The notes: a model not told the origin generated them from the letters alone. Counted from the first letter of the stretch, positions 9,222 to 16,465 are shown. The stretch is 22,691 bases of DNA from an uncultured Bacteroides sp. (GCA_900546355.1 URCM01000046.1:1-22691), one strand, 5' to 3'. Numbers and translations: made by a program.

Positions 9222-10127
9222 ATGAAACCAACTTTATTTGTTCTTGCCGCCGGAATGGGAAGCCGTTACGGAGGTCTGAAACAACTGGACGGACTGGGTC
9301 CGAATGGGGAGACAATCATGGATTATTCTATTTACGATGCCATCCGAGGCGGATTCGGGAAACTGGTATTCGTCATCCGTAAAGATTTCGAAAAAGATTT
9401 CCGTGATAAAATCATCAGCAAATACGAGAATCACATCCCGGTAGAAGTGGTATTCCAATCTACCGACAAACTTCCGGAAGGATTTACCTGCCCTGCCGAC
9501 CGCGTGAAACCTTGGGGAACCAACCACGCCGTATTGATGGGTAAAGATGTCATCAATGAACCGTTCGCCGTAATCAATGCCGATGACTTCTACGGACGAG
9601 ACAGTTTTGCCGTCATCGGAAAATACCTGAGCGAACTTCCCGAAGGAGCTAAGAACCAATATGCAATGGTAGGTTTCCGCGTAGGAAATACCTTAAGCGA
9701 AAGCGGAACCGTAGCACGTGGCATTTGTTCTACTGACGCGGAAGGCCACCTGACCACCGTGGTGGAACGTACCGAAATCATGCGTGTAGACGGCACTGTA
9801 TCGTATAAGGACGAAGAAGGCAAATGGGTAGGCATTGCCGACAATACCCCTGTTTCCATGAATATGTGGGGATTCACGCCCGATTATTTCCAATACTCGG
9901 AAGAATATTTCAAAGACTTCTTGAAAGAAAACATCGACAAGCCGAAAGCCGAATTCTATATTCCTTTGTTAGTAAACGAATTAGTAAATACAAAAACCGC
10001 AACCGTAAAGGTACTCGATACCACTTCGCGCTGGTTCGGCGTAACCTATGCTGCCGACCGCCAAGGGGTAGTAGACAAATTTAAAGCATTGGCAGATAGC
10101 GGTGAATATCCTTCTCCGTTGTTCTGA
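9222..10127 (+). CDS. Sugar-phosphate nucleotidyltransferase family protein
   Basis: Cytoplasmic enzyme expected to join a sugar phosphate to an NTP to form an activated NDP-sugar. The start carries the family's nucleotide-binding signature, LAAGMGSRYGGLKQ at about residues 7-20, followed by GPNGE. A metal-binding motif, NADDFYG, lies near residue 119. The 301-residue length fits a single NTP_transferase domain without a left-handed helix or acyltransferase tail. The ATG at 9222 is 31 bp downstream of a -7 box. It appears to be monocistronic, since a strong hairpin terminator follows within 26 bp. The sugar and nucleotide cannot be read from the sequence, and no kinase or sugar-processing gene sits beside it. 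Confidence 0.85.
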   Translation: MKPTLFVLAAGMGSRYGGLKQLDGLGPNGETIMDYSIYDAIRGGFGKLVFVIRKDFEKDFRDKIISKYENHIPVEVVFQSTDKLPEGFTCPADRVKPWGTNHAVLMGKDVINEPFAVINADDFYGRDSFAVIGKYLSELPEGAKNQYAMVGFRVGNTLSESGTVARGICSTDAEGHLTTVVERTEIMRVDGTVSYKDEEGKWVGIADNTPVSMNMWGFTPDYFQYSEEYFKDFLKENIDKPKAEFYIPLLVNELVNTKTATVKVLDTTSRWFGVTYAADRQGVVDKFKALADSGEYPSPLF

Positions 10128-10152
10128 TACTTCTTATTCGGAAACGTAAATT

Positions 10153-10205
10153 AACGCAGATTCCCGCAGATATTTATTCTTATCTGCGGAAATCTGCGTT
10201 TTTTA
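10153..10205 (+). terminator. Strong intrinsic terminator after the nucleotidyltransferase
   Basis: Two 20 bp arms (10153-10172 and 10181-10200) are complementary with a single G-U type mismatch. They flank an 8 base loop and run into a T tract (10199-10204). The structure stands 26 bp after the stop codon and separates this gene from the next. Confidence 0.85.
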
Positions 10206-10279
10206 GTTACAACGCATAATAAACGTTAAATAAAGCACGTTTTGCAAATACTATATAGCAATATACAAAATAAATAATC

Positions 10280-10287
10280 TAATTTTG
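10280..10287 (+). promoter_or_regulatory. -7 promoter box of the glutamate synthase-like gene
   Basis: TAATTTTG matches TAnnTTTG and predicts a transcript start near 10293-10295. A TTTG at 10241-10244 is too distant (35 bp) to be a standard -33 box. The position matters for start choice. It leaves a short leader if translation begins at 10311-10320, but a leader of about 107 nt if it begins at the TTG at 10401. Confidence 0.5.
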
Positions 10288-10319
10288 CAATCCGTAGTTT
10301 ACAAAACAAGATTATTTAT

Positions 10320-11633
10320 ATAAACGAAACAAAAGAAACCTTTCGCGAAATCAATGAAAGCTATACCATCAAAGAAGCCATTGACGAAGCCAAACGATGC
10401 TTGAACTGTAAAAATCCTTCTTGCAAAAAAGGGTGTCCTATCGAAAACGACATTCCCGACTTTATCCTTCAACTCTCTATGGGAAACATGGGTGATGCCA
10501 TGCGCATTATCAATGAGAAAAGCAACTTACCCGCCATCTGCGGACGTGTATGCCCTCACGAAAAACAATGCCAGGGACATTGCGTACTCTATGCCAAAGG
10601 AAAAGGCATTCAAATTGGCAAGTTGGAACGATTTGTAGCCGACTTTGATACGGAAATGAACTTGATACGTGAGAAACTTCCGCAAAAGACGCGTGGAAAA
10701 ATCGCCGTAATCGGTTCGGGACCGGCAGGGCTTACCGTAGCAGGAGATTTGGCGCGCCAAGGATTCAACGTCACGATTTTCGAAAGCCAAAGCGAAGCAG
10801 GCGGCGTGTTGATGTATGGCATTCCCGAATACCGCCTTCCCAAAGCTGTCGTGACCAAGGAAGTCAAAAAGATAGAAGCATTAGGAGTCAATTTCGTACT
10901 GAATTGTTTAGTAGGAAAAGACATCACCGTCGATCAAATGTTCGAACAGGGTTACGACGCCATCTTCATCGGTACAGGTACGGCATTACCGAAATCATTG
11001 GATGTGCCGGGCAACAAACTCCGTGGCATCATCCAGTCTTCTTATTTGCTCCACATGGCAAGCATCTTTAACCAGAACGTCATCAACCGCGATGCTGTAC
11101 CTCTGAAAGAAGGTGACCGGGTAGCGGTTATCGGATGCGGAAATGTAGCAATGGATGCCGCACGTACCTCCATCCGCATGGGAGCTTCCAGCGTTACGGT
11201 ACTCTATCATCGTACAGAAGCCGATATGAGTGCTACCCCAAGCGAATATCAAGAAGCGGTAAAAGAAGGAGTGAAATTTATGTGGAAAACTTCTACGAAA
11301 GAATTTTTGGGAGATGAAGAAGGAAAAGTCAAAGGCATCCGTGCCGAAACCCCTGAAGGCATCCAAGACCTGCCCTTCGACCGGGTGTTGCTTGCCATCG
11401 GCTCCCGCCCTGCCAACCGCATTGTGTCTACCACCACAGGCATCGAGGTAGACGACACAGGGTATGTCATCGTAAAAGACCGTCCTTACGATATGACTAC
11501 CCGCAAAGGCGTATTCGCCGGAGGTGATGTAGTCCACCGTCCTCATACTGTGGTATTGGCTATGAAAGCGGCCAAGCAAGTGGCGGCGGGTATCGCTCAA
11601 TATGTAGATGCAGTAAAACTGCTCGAAGAATAA
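10320..11633 (+). CDS. gltA: NADPH-dependent glutamate synthase-like oxidoreductase (GltD/GltA family), start codon uncertain
   Basis: FAD- and Fe-S-containing NAD(P)H oxidoreductase of the glutamate synthase small-subunit type. An N-terminal Fer4_20 domain carries CLNCKNPSCKKGC (from about 10398) and a second cluster, CGRVCPHEKQCQGHC. The FAD-binding Rossmann motif is GSGPAG, the NADP-binding motif is GCGNVA, and a C-terminal FAD motif reads GVFAGGDV. The frame is open from 10278 to the TAA. It contains no ATG, GTG or TTG before the TTG at 10401, which would remove the first Cys and the conserved-looking ETFREINESYT segment. Start by homology is therefore near the ATA at 10320 or the ATTs at 10311 and 10314, giving about 437 residues. 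No large subunit and no SudB/NfnA-type partner lies next to it. The symbol gltA follows the single-subunit family name, and gltD is the other common label. Confidence 0.85.
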   Translation: MNETKETFREINESYTIKEAIDEAKRCLNCKNPSCKKGCPIENDIPDFILQLSMGNMGDAMRIINEKSNLPAICGRVCPHEKQCQGHCVLYAKGKGIQIGKLERFVADFDTEMNLIREKLPQKTRGKIAVIGSGPAGLTVAGDLARQGFNVTIFESQSEAGGVLMYGIPEYRLPKAVVTKEVKKIEALGVNFVLNCLVGKDITVDQMFEQGYDAIFIGTGTALPKSLDVPGNKLRGIIQSSYLLHMASIFNQNVINRDAVPLKEGDRVAVIGCGNVAMDAARTSIRMGASSVTVLYHRTEADMSATPSEYQEAVKEGVKFMWKTSTKEFLGDEEGKVKGIRAETPEGIQDLPFDRVLLAIGSRPANRIVSTTTGIEVDDTGYVIVKDRPYDMTTRKGVFAGGDVVHRPHTVVLAMKAAKQVAAGIAQYVDAVKLLEE

Positions 11634-11668
11634 TATAGAATTCCGCATCTTGCCAAAGTTAACCTGCA

Positions 11669-11738
11669 GGGAGCAGGGTTTGCCTGCCCGAATGCATTCA
11701 CGTAGACGCTTACGGACGGGCAAGCCCCGCCCCCTACA
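11669..11738. repeat. GC-rich imperfect inverted repeat between convergent genes
   Basis: Arms at about 11669-11690 and 11714-11735 are complementary at 18 of 22 positions, and the four differences are all transitions. This looks like the decay of an originally better palindrome. It lies between the convergent glutamate synthase-like gene and the FKBP gene, so it may act as a two-way terminator. The GC content contrasts with the AT-rich flanks, which also suggests a dispersed repeat. A second short hairpin (AATGAAGAA at 11772-11780 with TTCTTCATT at 11805-11813) lies just after the FKBP stop. Confidence 0.5.
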
Positions 11739-11815
11739 TGGACTTATTGCAGAATTCATCCAATATATAAAAATGAAGAACCATTTATTTATATACCGCC
11801 CCAATTCTTCATTCT

Positions 11816-12478
11816 TTATTCCAAAGCTTTCCGGCTTCGGTCGTCCGGGCCTTTCGGATGTATCACCCTCTCCAGACGCATATCAAACGCCAATGTGGAA
11901 TAACCGCGTATGTCTCCATATCCCGCCTCTCCGTATGCTAACTGATAGGGTATGTAGACTTCCCAATGTTCGCCTTCTTGCATGTGAAGCAGAGCTGTGG
12001 CCCAACCTGTTATTACTCCGGTTGAATTTCCATAACTATCTGCGCCACAAACCACAAAGGAAACAGGTGTGTGAATTTCCGCGTTCCAATCTCCACTATA
12101 GCTTTGGTCGAATACGCTTCCGTTTATCAGCCAACCTCGATAGTGCACCAATACCGTATCGGTAGAAAGCGGTATCTCGCCTAACTCGACATCCGCTTCG
12201 GTTAGATCCTTCACATATACATAATCTGCATTGGACAACATCAGGTCGGTTCCCATTCCCTCGTTTTGAATCTTGTAATTCTCATAACGGAACCAACGTT
12301 CCCCTGCCGGAGGATTAGCAGCGACATAGGCAATGGAGTCGAGATACGCTATATTACGTTCCTCCCAGTTGGCGTATGGGTCGGCTACCGGTGTGTCTTC
12401 GCTACACGAAACAAAGGCACACAGCAGTACGCCCAATATTCCTAACCAACCATGGTTTTTATTCATCCGTATGTTCAT
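11816..12478 (-). CDS. FKBP-type peptidyl-prolyl cis-trans isomerase lipoprotein
   Basis: Envelope lipoprotein with an FKBP proline isomerase domain, which assists protein folding. A signal peptide of about 24 residues ends at Cys25 within AFVSCSED. The acidic pair after Ser26 resembles the lipoprotein export signal that sends Bacteroidota lipoproteins to the cell surface. The FKBP fold runs from about residue 105: VLVHYRGWLINGSVFDQSY, then VITGWATALLHMQEGEHWEV, IPYQLAYGEAGYG and a terminal TLAFDMRLERV strand. The usual IPP before the last strand is replaced by IRG. The ATG at 12478 shares one base with the glyQS stop (TAATG), implying translational coupling. An in-frame ATG at 12466 is the alternative start. 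The length of 220 residues is typical of lipid-anchored FKBPs in this group. Confidence 0.88.
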   Translation of the reverse strand: MNIRMNKNHGWLGILGVLLCAFVSCSEDTPVADPYANWEERNIAYLDSIAYVAANPPAGERWFRYENYKIQNEGMGTDLMLSNADYVYVKDLTEADVELGEIPLSTDTVLVHYRGWLINGSVFDQSYSGDWNAEIHTPVSFVVCGADSYGNSTGVITGWATALLHMQEGEHWEVYIPYQLAYGEAGYGDIRGYSTLAFDMRLERVIHPKGPDDRSRKALE

Positions 12479-14022
12479 TATTGCAAGGTTTTCAACAGAC
12501 TGGTGATGCTTACCTTGTCGGCGATGATGTCGTTCAGGTCAGCAATAGCCACACGCTCTTGTTCCATCGTGTCGCGGTTACGCAAAGTCACGCAATTGTC
12601 TTCCAAGGTCTGATGGTCTACCGTTACGCAATACGGCGTACCGATAGCGTCTTGACGGCGATAACGCTTGCCGATGGAATCTTTTTCATCATACTGGCAA
12701 TGGAAATGGAACTTCAGGTCATCCATAATCTCACGCGCTTTTTCGGGCAGACCGTCTTTCTTAACCAACGGCATGATAGCAAGTTTCACCGGAGCCAGGG
12801 CTGCAGGAAGTTTCAATACGACACGAGTCTCGCCGTTCTCCAACTTTTCTTCCTTATACGACGCACTCATCACGCTCAGGAACATACGGTCGACACCGAT
12901 AGAGGTCTCGATGACATACGGAGTATAAGATTCGTTGATTTCAGGGTCGAAATATTTGATGCTCTTGCCCGAGAATTTCTCGTGCTGGCTCAAGTCGAAG
13001 TTCGTGCGTGAATGGATACCTTCCACTTCCTTGAATCCGAACGGCATCAGGAACTCGATGTCGGTAGCCGCATTGGCGTAATGAGCCAGCTTTTCGTGGT
13101 CGTGATAACGGTAGTGGTCATCGCCGAAGCCCAATGCCTTGTGCCATTTCAAGCGGATTTCTTTCCACTTCTTAAACCAGTCAAGCTCGGTTCCAGGTTT
13201 TACGAAGAACTGCATTTCCATCTGTTCGAACTCACGCATACGGAAAATAAACTGGCGCGCCACAATTTCATTACGGAACGCCTTGCCGATTTGAGCGATA
13301 CCGAAAGGTATTTTCATACGGCCTGTCTTCTGCACGTTCAGGTAATTCACGAAGATACCTTGAGCCGTTTCAGGACGCAGGTAAACTTTCATCGAACCAT
13401 CGGCGGTAGAACCCATTTCGGTAGAGAACATCAGATTGAACTGGCGCACTTCGGTCCAGTTCTTCGTGCCTGAAATAGGGCATACGATTTCTTCATCCAA
13501 GATAATCTGACGAAGTTCGTTCAAATCCGGTCCGGCGTTCATCGCCTGCGTATAACGCTCGTGCAGCGCGTCACGTTTCGCCTGATGTTCCAATACACGT
13601 GCATTGGTCGAGCGGAACTCTTGCTCGTTGAATGCATCGCCATATTTCTTAGCGGCTTTTGCCACTTCCTTATTTATCTTCTCGTCGTATTTCGCGATTT
13701 GGTCTTCAATCAAGACATCGGCACGATAACGTTTCTTCGAGTCGCGGTTATCAATCAAAGGGTCGTTGAATGCGTCCACGTGCCCCGATGCTTTCCAAAT
13801 AGTGGGGTGCATAAAGATTGCCGAGTCGATGCCCACGATGTTCTCGTGCAGAAGCACCATGCTCTGCCACCAGTATTGCTTGATGTTGTTTTTCAGTTCC
13901 ACACCATTCTGTCCATAGTCGTACACGGCTCCCAGTCCGTCGTATATCTCACTCGAAGGGAAAACAAATCCATATTCCTTGCAATGCGAAACCAATTTCT
14001 TGAAAACGTCTTCTTGTGCCAT
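12478..14022 (-). CDS. glyQS: Glycine--tRNA ligase, single-chain dimeric (eukaryote/archaeal-like) type
   Basis: Class II aminoacyl-tRNA synthetase that charges tRNA-Gly in the cytoplasm. The 514-residue single chain begins with the catalytic domain (GFVFPSSEIYDGLGAVYDYG near residues 18-37). Motif 2 reads FRNEIVARQFIFRMREFEQM and motif 3 contains GVDRMFLSVM. The C-terminal anticodon-binding domain starts at about residue 400 (LAPVKLAIMPL) and includes KRYRRQDAIGTPYCVTVD. It is the alpha2 form, not the separate GlyQ and GlyS subunits found in many bacteria. The ATG at 14022 is clear, with a -7 box 47 bp upstream. The stop overlaps the FKBP start by one base. Confidence 0.96.
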   Translation of the reverse strand: MAQEDVFKKLVSHCKEYGFVFPSSEIYDGLGAVYDYGQNGVELKNNIKQYWWQSMVLLHENIVGIDSAIFMHPTIWKASGHVDAFNDPLIDNRDSKKRYRADVLIEDQIAKYDEKINKEVAKAAKKYGDAFNEQEFRSTNARVLEHQAKRDALHERYTQAMNAGPDLNELRQIILDEEIVCPISGTKNWTEVRQFNLMFSTEMGSTADGSMKVYLRPETAQGIFVNYLNVQKTGRMKIPFGIAQIGKAFRNEIVARQFIFRMREFEQMEMQFFVKPGTELDWFKKWKEIRLKWHKALGFGDDHYRYHDHEKLAHYANAATDIEFLMPFGFKEVEGIHSRTNFDLSQHEKFSGKSIKYFDPEINESYTPYVIETSIGVDRMFLSVMSASYKEEKLENGETRVVLKLPAALAPVKLAIMPLVKKDGLPEKAREIMDDLKFHFHCQYDEKDSIGKRYRRQDAIGTPYCVTVDHQTLEDNCVTLRNRDTMEQERVAIADLNDIIADKVSITSLLKTLQ

Positions 14023-14068
14023 TTTTGCTTTTATCCTTTTAATTATTAATTCCTTTCATAAATGCGCA

Positions 14069-14076
14069 CAAAGATA
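14069..14076 (-). promoter_or_regulatory. -7 promoter box of glyQS
   Basis: On the minus strand this reads TATCTTTG, an exact TAnnTTTG match, and predicts a start about 14062 with a leader of about 40 nt before the glyQS ATG. No TTTG is found at the expected -33 distance. Confidence 0.5.
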
Positions 14077-14151
14077 CGGATTTATCAGAGAAAAAGAAGC
14101 ACAAGTCTATTAATTTATGCGAATCAAGGAAAATATTACCCAACCCGTTAT

Positions 14152-14388
14152 CTATGGCCCTTTGGCCATGAAGGGTAAATAGATAATAAATTCTGTCAAC
14201 TCACCTTCTATGCTGTTGACGAAGATTTTCCCTTTGTGCGCTTCGATTACCTGACGTACGAAGTTCAACCCCAGCCCGAAACCGTGAGTTCTCTTCCTAC
14301 GGCTCCGGCTTCCAGCCGCACGTTCGTATTTGTTGAAGATGCCGCGCTGCTCCTTTTCCGATATGCCAAGACCGTTGCCGTATCATTA
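14152..14388 (-). pseudogene. C-terminal remnant of a sensor histidine kinase (HATPase_c G1-G2 region)
   Basis: Read leftward, one frame from 14382 to a TAG at 14152-14154 encodes about 76 residues of a kinase ATPase domain. A G1-box remnant GNGLGIS is followed by an F-box-like IFNKYERAAG, a G2-box HGFGLGLNFVRQVIEAHKG, and a final EFIIYLPF strand. The upstream codons give TGA-TAC instead of the expected Asp-Asn before GNG. A single-base deletion near 14383 would explain this, because GAT lies one frame off. The H-box, N-box and any membrane or sensor part are absent upstream, so the gene is truncated at its G1 box and cannot work as a kinase. The closest style is the RprX-like kinases of Bacteroides, judged by motif resemblance only. 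It is an isolated fragment with no response regulator beside it. Confidence 0.75.
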
Positions 14389-14594
14389 GTGCCCCTTTTT
14401 AACGGGACACCAATGAAAATAAGAGATAATAAATATGTTCTTCTCAACATATCAGATACTATCGAATCTATTTTTATCAAAGATATTCCTAATCCTATTA
14501 TTAGATAACATGATAACGACACACCGTACATTGTGTTAGGATGTCCTTTGCCAATCCGGCCACATAAAAAACGCAGTAGTACTTACTTTGCCTC
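14389..14594. other. Intergenic segment with no supported gene
   Basis: This is the part of the 1071 bp gap between glyQS and the MATE gene that lies between the kinase remnant and the 23 bp repeats. It contains a small hairpin (GTGCCCC at 14389-14395 with GGGACAC at 14404-14410) and a 32-codon ATG frame from 14413 that shows no recognisable motif or ribosome site. I take it as decayed sequence. Confidence 0.4.
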
Positions 14595-14654
14595 TGAAGT
14601 ATATATTCAAAGGCAGATGAAGTATATATTCAAAGGCGGATGAAGTATATATTC
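14595..14654. repeat. 23 bp direct repeat, two full copies and a partial third
   Basis: Units start at 14595, 14618 and 14641. The first two are 23 bp and differ at one base (AGGCAGA versus AGGCGGA). The third matches over the first 14 bases (TGAAGTATATATTC) and then diverges. The core GAAGTATATATTC is itself nearly palindromic, so it could be an array of regulator-binding sites or simply slippage-generated sequence. Confidence 0.65.
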
Positions 14655-14711
14655 GTTTTCAGGGGACATGTATTGACCGAATCGACAGGATGTGTCTTAA
14701 TCCTCACTTTT

Positions 14712-14803
14712 AGAAGCTGTTTTGAATTTCTCCAAAAAGTTTTTCTTGGCTTGATGTATCCGTTTTCGTGTGTGCTTTGGGCGATAAATTCAAAACAGCT
14801 TCT
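14712..14803. repeat. 92 bp structure with perfect 18 bp terminal inverted repeats
   Basis: AGAAGCTGTTTTGAATTT at 14712-14729 and its exact reverse complement at 14786-14803 flank 56 bp of mostly AT-rich sequence. The perfection of the arms contrasts with the decayed surroundings. Possible readings are a miniature non-autonomous mobile element or a large RNA hairpin. No clear target-site duplication is seen at the edges and no coding potential is credible. Confidence 0.6.
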
Positions 14804-14934
14804 GACAATCCGGCGCGTTCCGGCTCCCTCCAACGGATGCGGTCCGCATGCCGGAAAGTCCGGCAAAGAGGCTTTGACGCACGAATCCGGCATTTTCTGC
14901 CGGCACAGGAAAAACGGTAAATAATAGCCTCCAT
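14804..14934. other. GC-rich stretch with small palindromes, no gene
   Basis: Follows the 92 bp inverted repeat. It holds several CCGG-centred motifs and two short hairpins, ATGCGG-T-CCGCAT near 14838-14850 and CCGGCA (14887-14892) with TGCCGG (14898-14903). Base composition differs from both flanks. It may be part of the same dispersed element as the preceding inverted repeat. Open frames crossing it carry no recognisable domain. Confidence 0.35.
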
Positions 14935-14969
14935 TTTGAGCGGACTTTCAAAAAAATATCGTAACTTTG
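14935..14969 (+). promoter_or_regulatory. Promoter of the MATE transporter gene
   Basis: A -7 box TAACTTTG at 14962-14969 and a TTTG at 14935-14938 are separated by 23 bp, slightly longer than the usual spacing. Transcription would start near 14976, leaving a leader of about 118 nt before the MATE ATG, long enough to hold a regulatory element. Confidence 0.55.
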
Positions 14970-14988
14970 CGGGACGTGAGAACAAGCA

Positions 14989-15084
14989 ATGGGAATCAAA
15001 TTAGACAATAGGCAGCGAGCCACAAACAACCTGCCTTTCATGGAATGTCCAAACCCTATACGGAAATATGCCGCATTGTCATAA
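14989..15084 (+). CDS. Possible 31-codon leader ORF upstream of the MATE gene
   Basis: ATG at 14989 begins about 13 nt after the predicted transcript start and runs 31 codons to TAA at 15082-15084, ending 9 nt before the transporter ATG. It encodes MGIKLDNRQRATNNLPFMEC and 11 further residues, with no signal peptide or domain. A small inverted repeat (AGGCAG at 15010-15015, CTGCCT at 15031-15036) lies within it. The placement fits a translated leader that could tune expression of a drug exporter, but such a short frame may be chance. No family is recognised. Confidence 0.3.
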   Translation: MGIKLDNRQRATNNLPFMECPNPIRKYAALS

Positions 15085-15093
15085 TCTCGATTT

Positions 15094-16458
15094 ATGAAAC
15101 ACGAACACAAAGACAAATACACCCAAATGACCACCGAACCGGTACACCGGCTTATCGGGTCATTGGCCGTCCCTACCATCATCAGCATGCTGGTCACTTC
15201 GCTCTACGTCATGATAGACACTTATTTCGTAGGGAAAATCAACACACAAGCTACCGCTGCCGTAGGTATTTCGTTCTCGGTGATGGCCATCATACAAGCC
15301 TTCGGGTTCTTCTTCGGGCACGGGTCTGGTAATTTCATTTCACGACGGTTAGGAGCACGCGATTACCAAAGCGCGGAAAAGATGGCAGCTACAGGGTTCT
15401 TCAGCGCATTCATTGCCGGGTGCCTTATCACGGCGTTCGGGCTGATATACCTCACGCCTATCTGTATCGGATTAGGCTCCACCCCTACCATCCTGCCCTA
15501 TACCGAAGCCTATCTGGGCATCATCCTGCTGGGGGCACCTTTTATGGCATCGTCATTAGTACTGAACAACCAGATGCGTTTTCAAGGAAACGCCCTTTAT
15601 GCCATGGTGGGCATCACCGCCGGCACGGTGCTCAACATCATTCTGGCACCGCTCTTCATCTTCGTGTTCGGGATGGGCATTGCCGGTGCCGCCTGGGCAA
15701 CGCTTTGCGGGCAAGTGTGCAGCTTCTTCATCCTGCTTTACATGGACAGCCGGGGCGAGAACATCCGCATCCGCCCGCGCAATTTCACCCCACGCCTCGC
15801 CTATTTCCGCGAAATCCTTTACGGAGGAAGCCCCTCGCTTTGCCGGCAAGGACTGGCAAGCCTTGCCGCTATCTTGCTGAATGTAGCCGCAGGACGGTAT
15901 GGCGACGCAGCCATTGCGGGCATGTCCATCGTAGGCCGCATCTGTATGTTCATCAACTCCTTCCTCATCGGATTCGGGCAAGGATTCCAGCCCGTATGCG
16001 GCTACAATTACGGTGCGGGCATCTATTCGCGTGTACGCGAAGGATTCTGGTTCTGCGTCAAGGTAGGCGTTGTTTTCCTTACCCTCTGCTCCATTGCCGG
16101 CTACATCTATGCGCCCGAAATTGTATCGTGGTTCCGAGAGGACGATGCCGAAGTAATAGCCATCGGCGCACGTGCCCTGCGCTGGCAGCTCATCACCCTG
16201 CCTTTAGGCACATGGGTCATCCTTTGCAACATGCTGCTTCAAACCATCCGCCGCCCCGTACGCGCCGTACTGCTTGCCTCGGCACGCCAGGGATTGTTCT
16301 TCATACCTGCCATCTTACTGTTACCTTATTTCTTTGACTTACAAGGAGTGGAAATGAGCCAGGCCACAGCCGACTTTTGTTCGTTCCTCTTTGCCCTGCC
16401 TGTCGCCATCCCGGTGCTTCGTTCGCTCCGGGAAGACAAAAAAAGGGTAGAAGCATGA
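15094..16458 (+). CDS. MATE family efflux transporter (MepA-like)
   Basis: Twelve-helix inner-membrane antiporter that exports cationic drugs or metabolites using a Na+ or H+ gradient. The 454 residues show the two-bundle arrangement: the first helix near residues 20-40 (LIGSLAVPTIISMLVTSLY), MIDTYFVGKI at about 40-49, the conserved GHGSGNFISRRLGA loop at about 75-88, and the second-half repeat beginning about residue 240 with GGSPSLCRQGLASLAAI and GFGQGFQPVCGYNYGAG. Length and motifs agree with the MepA/DinF side of the family. The substrate is unknown. It has its own promoter and a leader region, and it converges on menA with a 27 bp gap. An upstream frame that overlaps its first codons is out of phase and was not taken as an alternative start. 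Confidence 0.93.
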   Translation: MKHEHKDKYTQMTTEPVHRLIGSLAVPTIISMLVTSLYVMIDTYFVGKINTQATAAVGISFSVMAIIQAFGFFFGHGSGNFISRRLGARDYQSAEKMAATGFFSAFIAGCLITAFGLIYLTPICIGLGSTPTILPYTEAYLGIILLGAPFMASSLVLNNQMRFQGNALYAMVGITAGTVLNIILAPLFIFVFGMGIAGAAWATLCGQVCSFFILLYMDSRGENIRIRPRNFTPRLAYFREILYGGSPSLCRQGLASLAAILLNVAAGRYGDAAIAGMSIVGRICMFINSFLIGFGQGFQPVCGYNYGAGIYSRVREGFWFCVKVGVVFLTLCSIAGYIYAPEIVSWFREDDAEVIAIGARALRWQLITLPLGTWVILCNMLLQTIRRPVRAVLLASARQGLFFIPAILLLPYFFDLQGVEMSQATADFCSFLFALPVAIPVLRSLREDKKRVEA

Positions 16459-16465
16459 TATTCGT

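Noticed and set aside
10128..10319. tRNA, riboswitch or small RNA in the gap before the glutamate synthase-like gene
   Set aside because: Only a terminator hairpin and promoter-like AT-rich sequence are present. No cloverleaf or known riboswitch core was seen.
14236..14508. 90-residue plus-strand frame
   Set aside because: Its first half is antisense to the histidine kinase remnant, whose motifs are clear, and the rest has no recognisable feature.
14595..14654. CRISPR array
   Set aside because: The 23 bp units are directly adjacent with no spacers, and no cas gene is present.
14640..14924. 94-residue plus-strand frame crossing the 23 bp repeat, the 92 bp inverted repeat and the GC-rich stretch, plus minus-strand frames over the same region
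   Set aside because: They run through repeat structure, have no motif, and several overlap on both strands, so they look spurious.
15420..16337. 305-residue frame inside the MATE gene, with other long frames such as 637-1401 (minus) in the sensor kinase and 10995-11804 (minus) in the glutamate synthase-like gene
   Set aside because: Each lies wholly or mostly on a gene with clear family motifs and has His/Arg/Pro- or Ser-rich composition without a motif.
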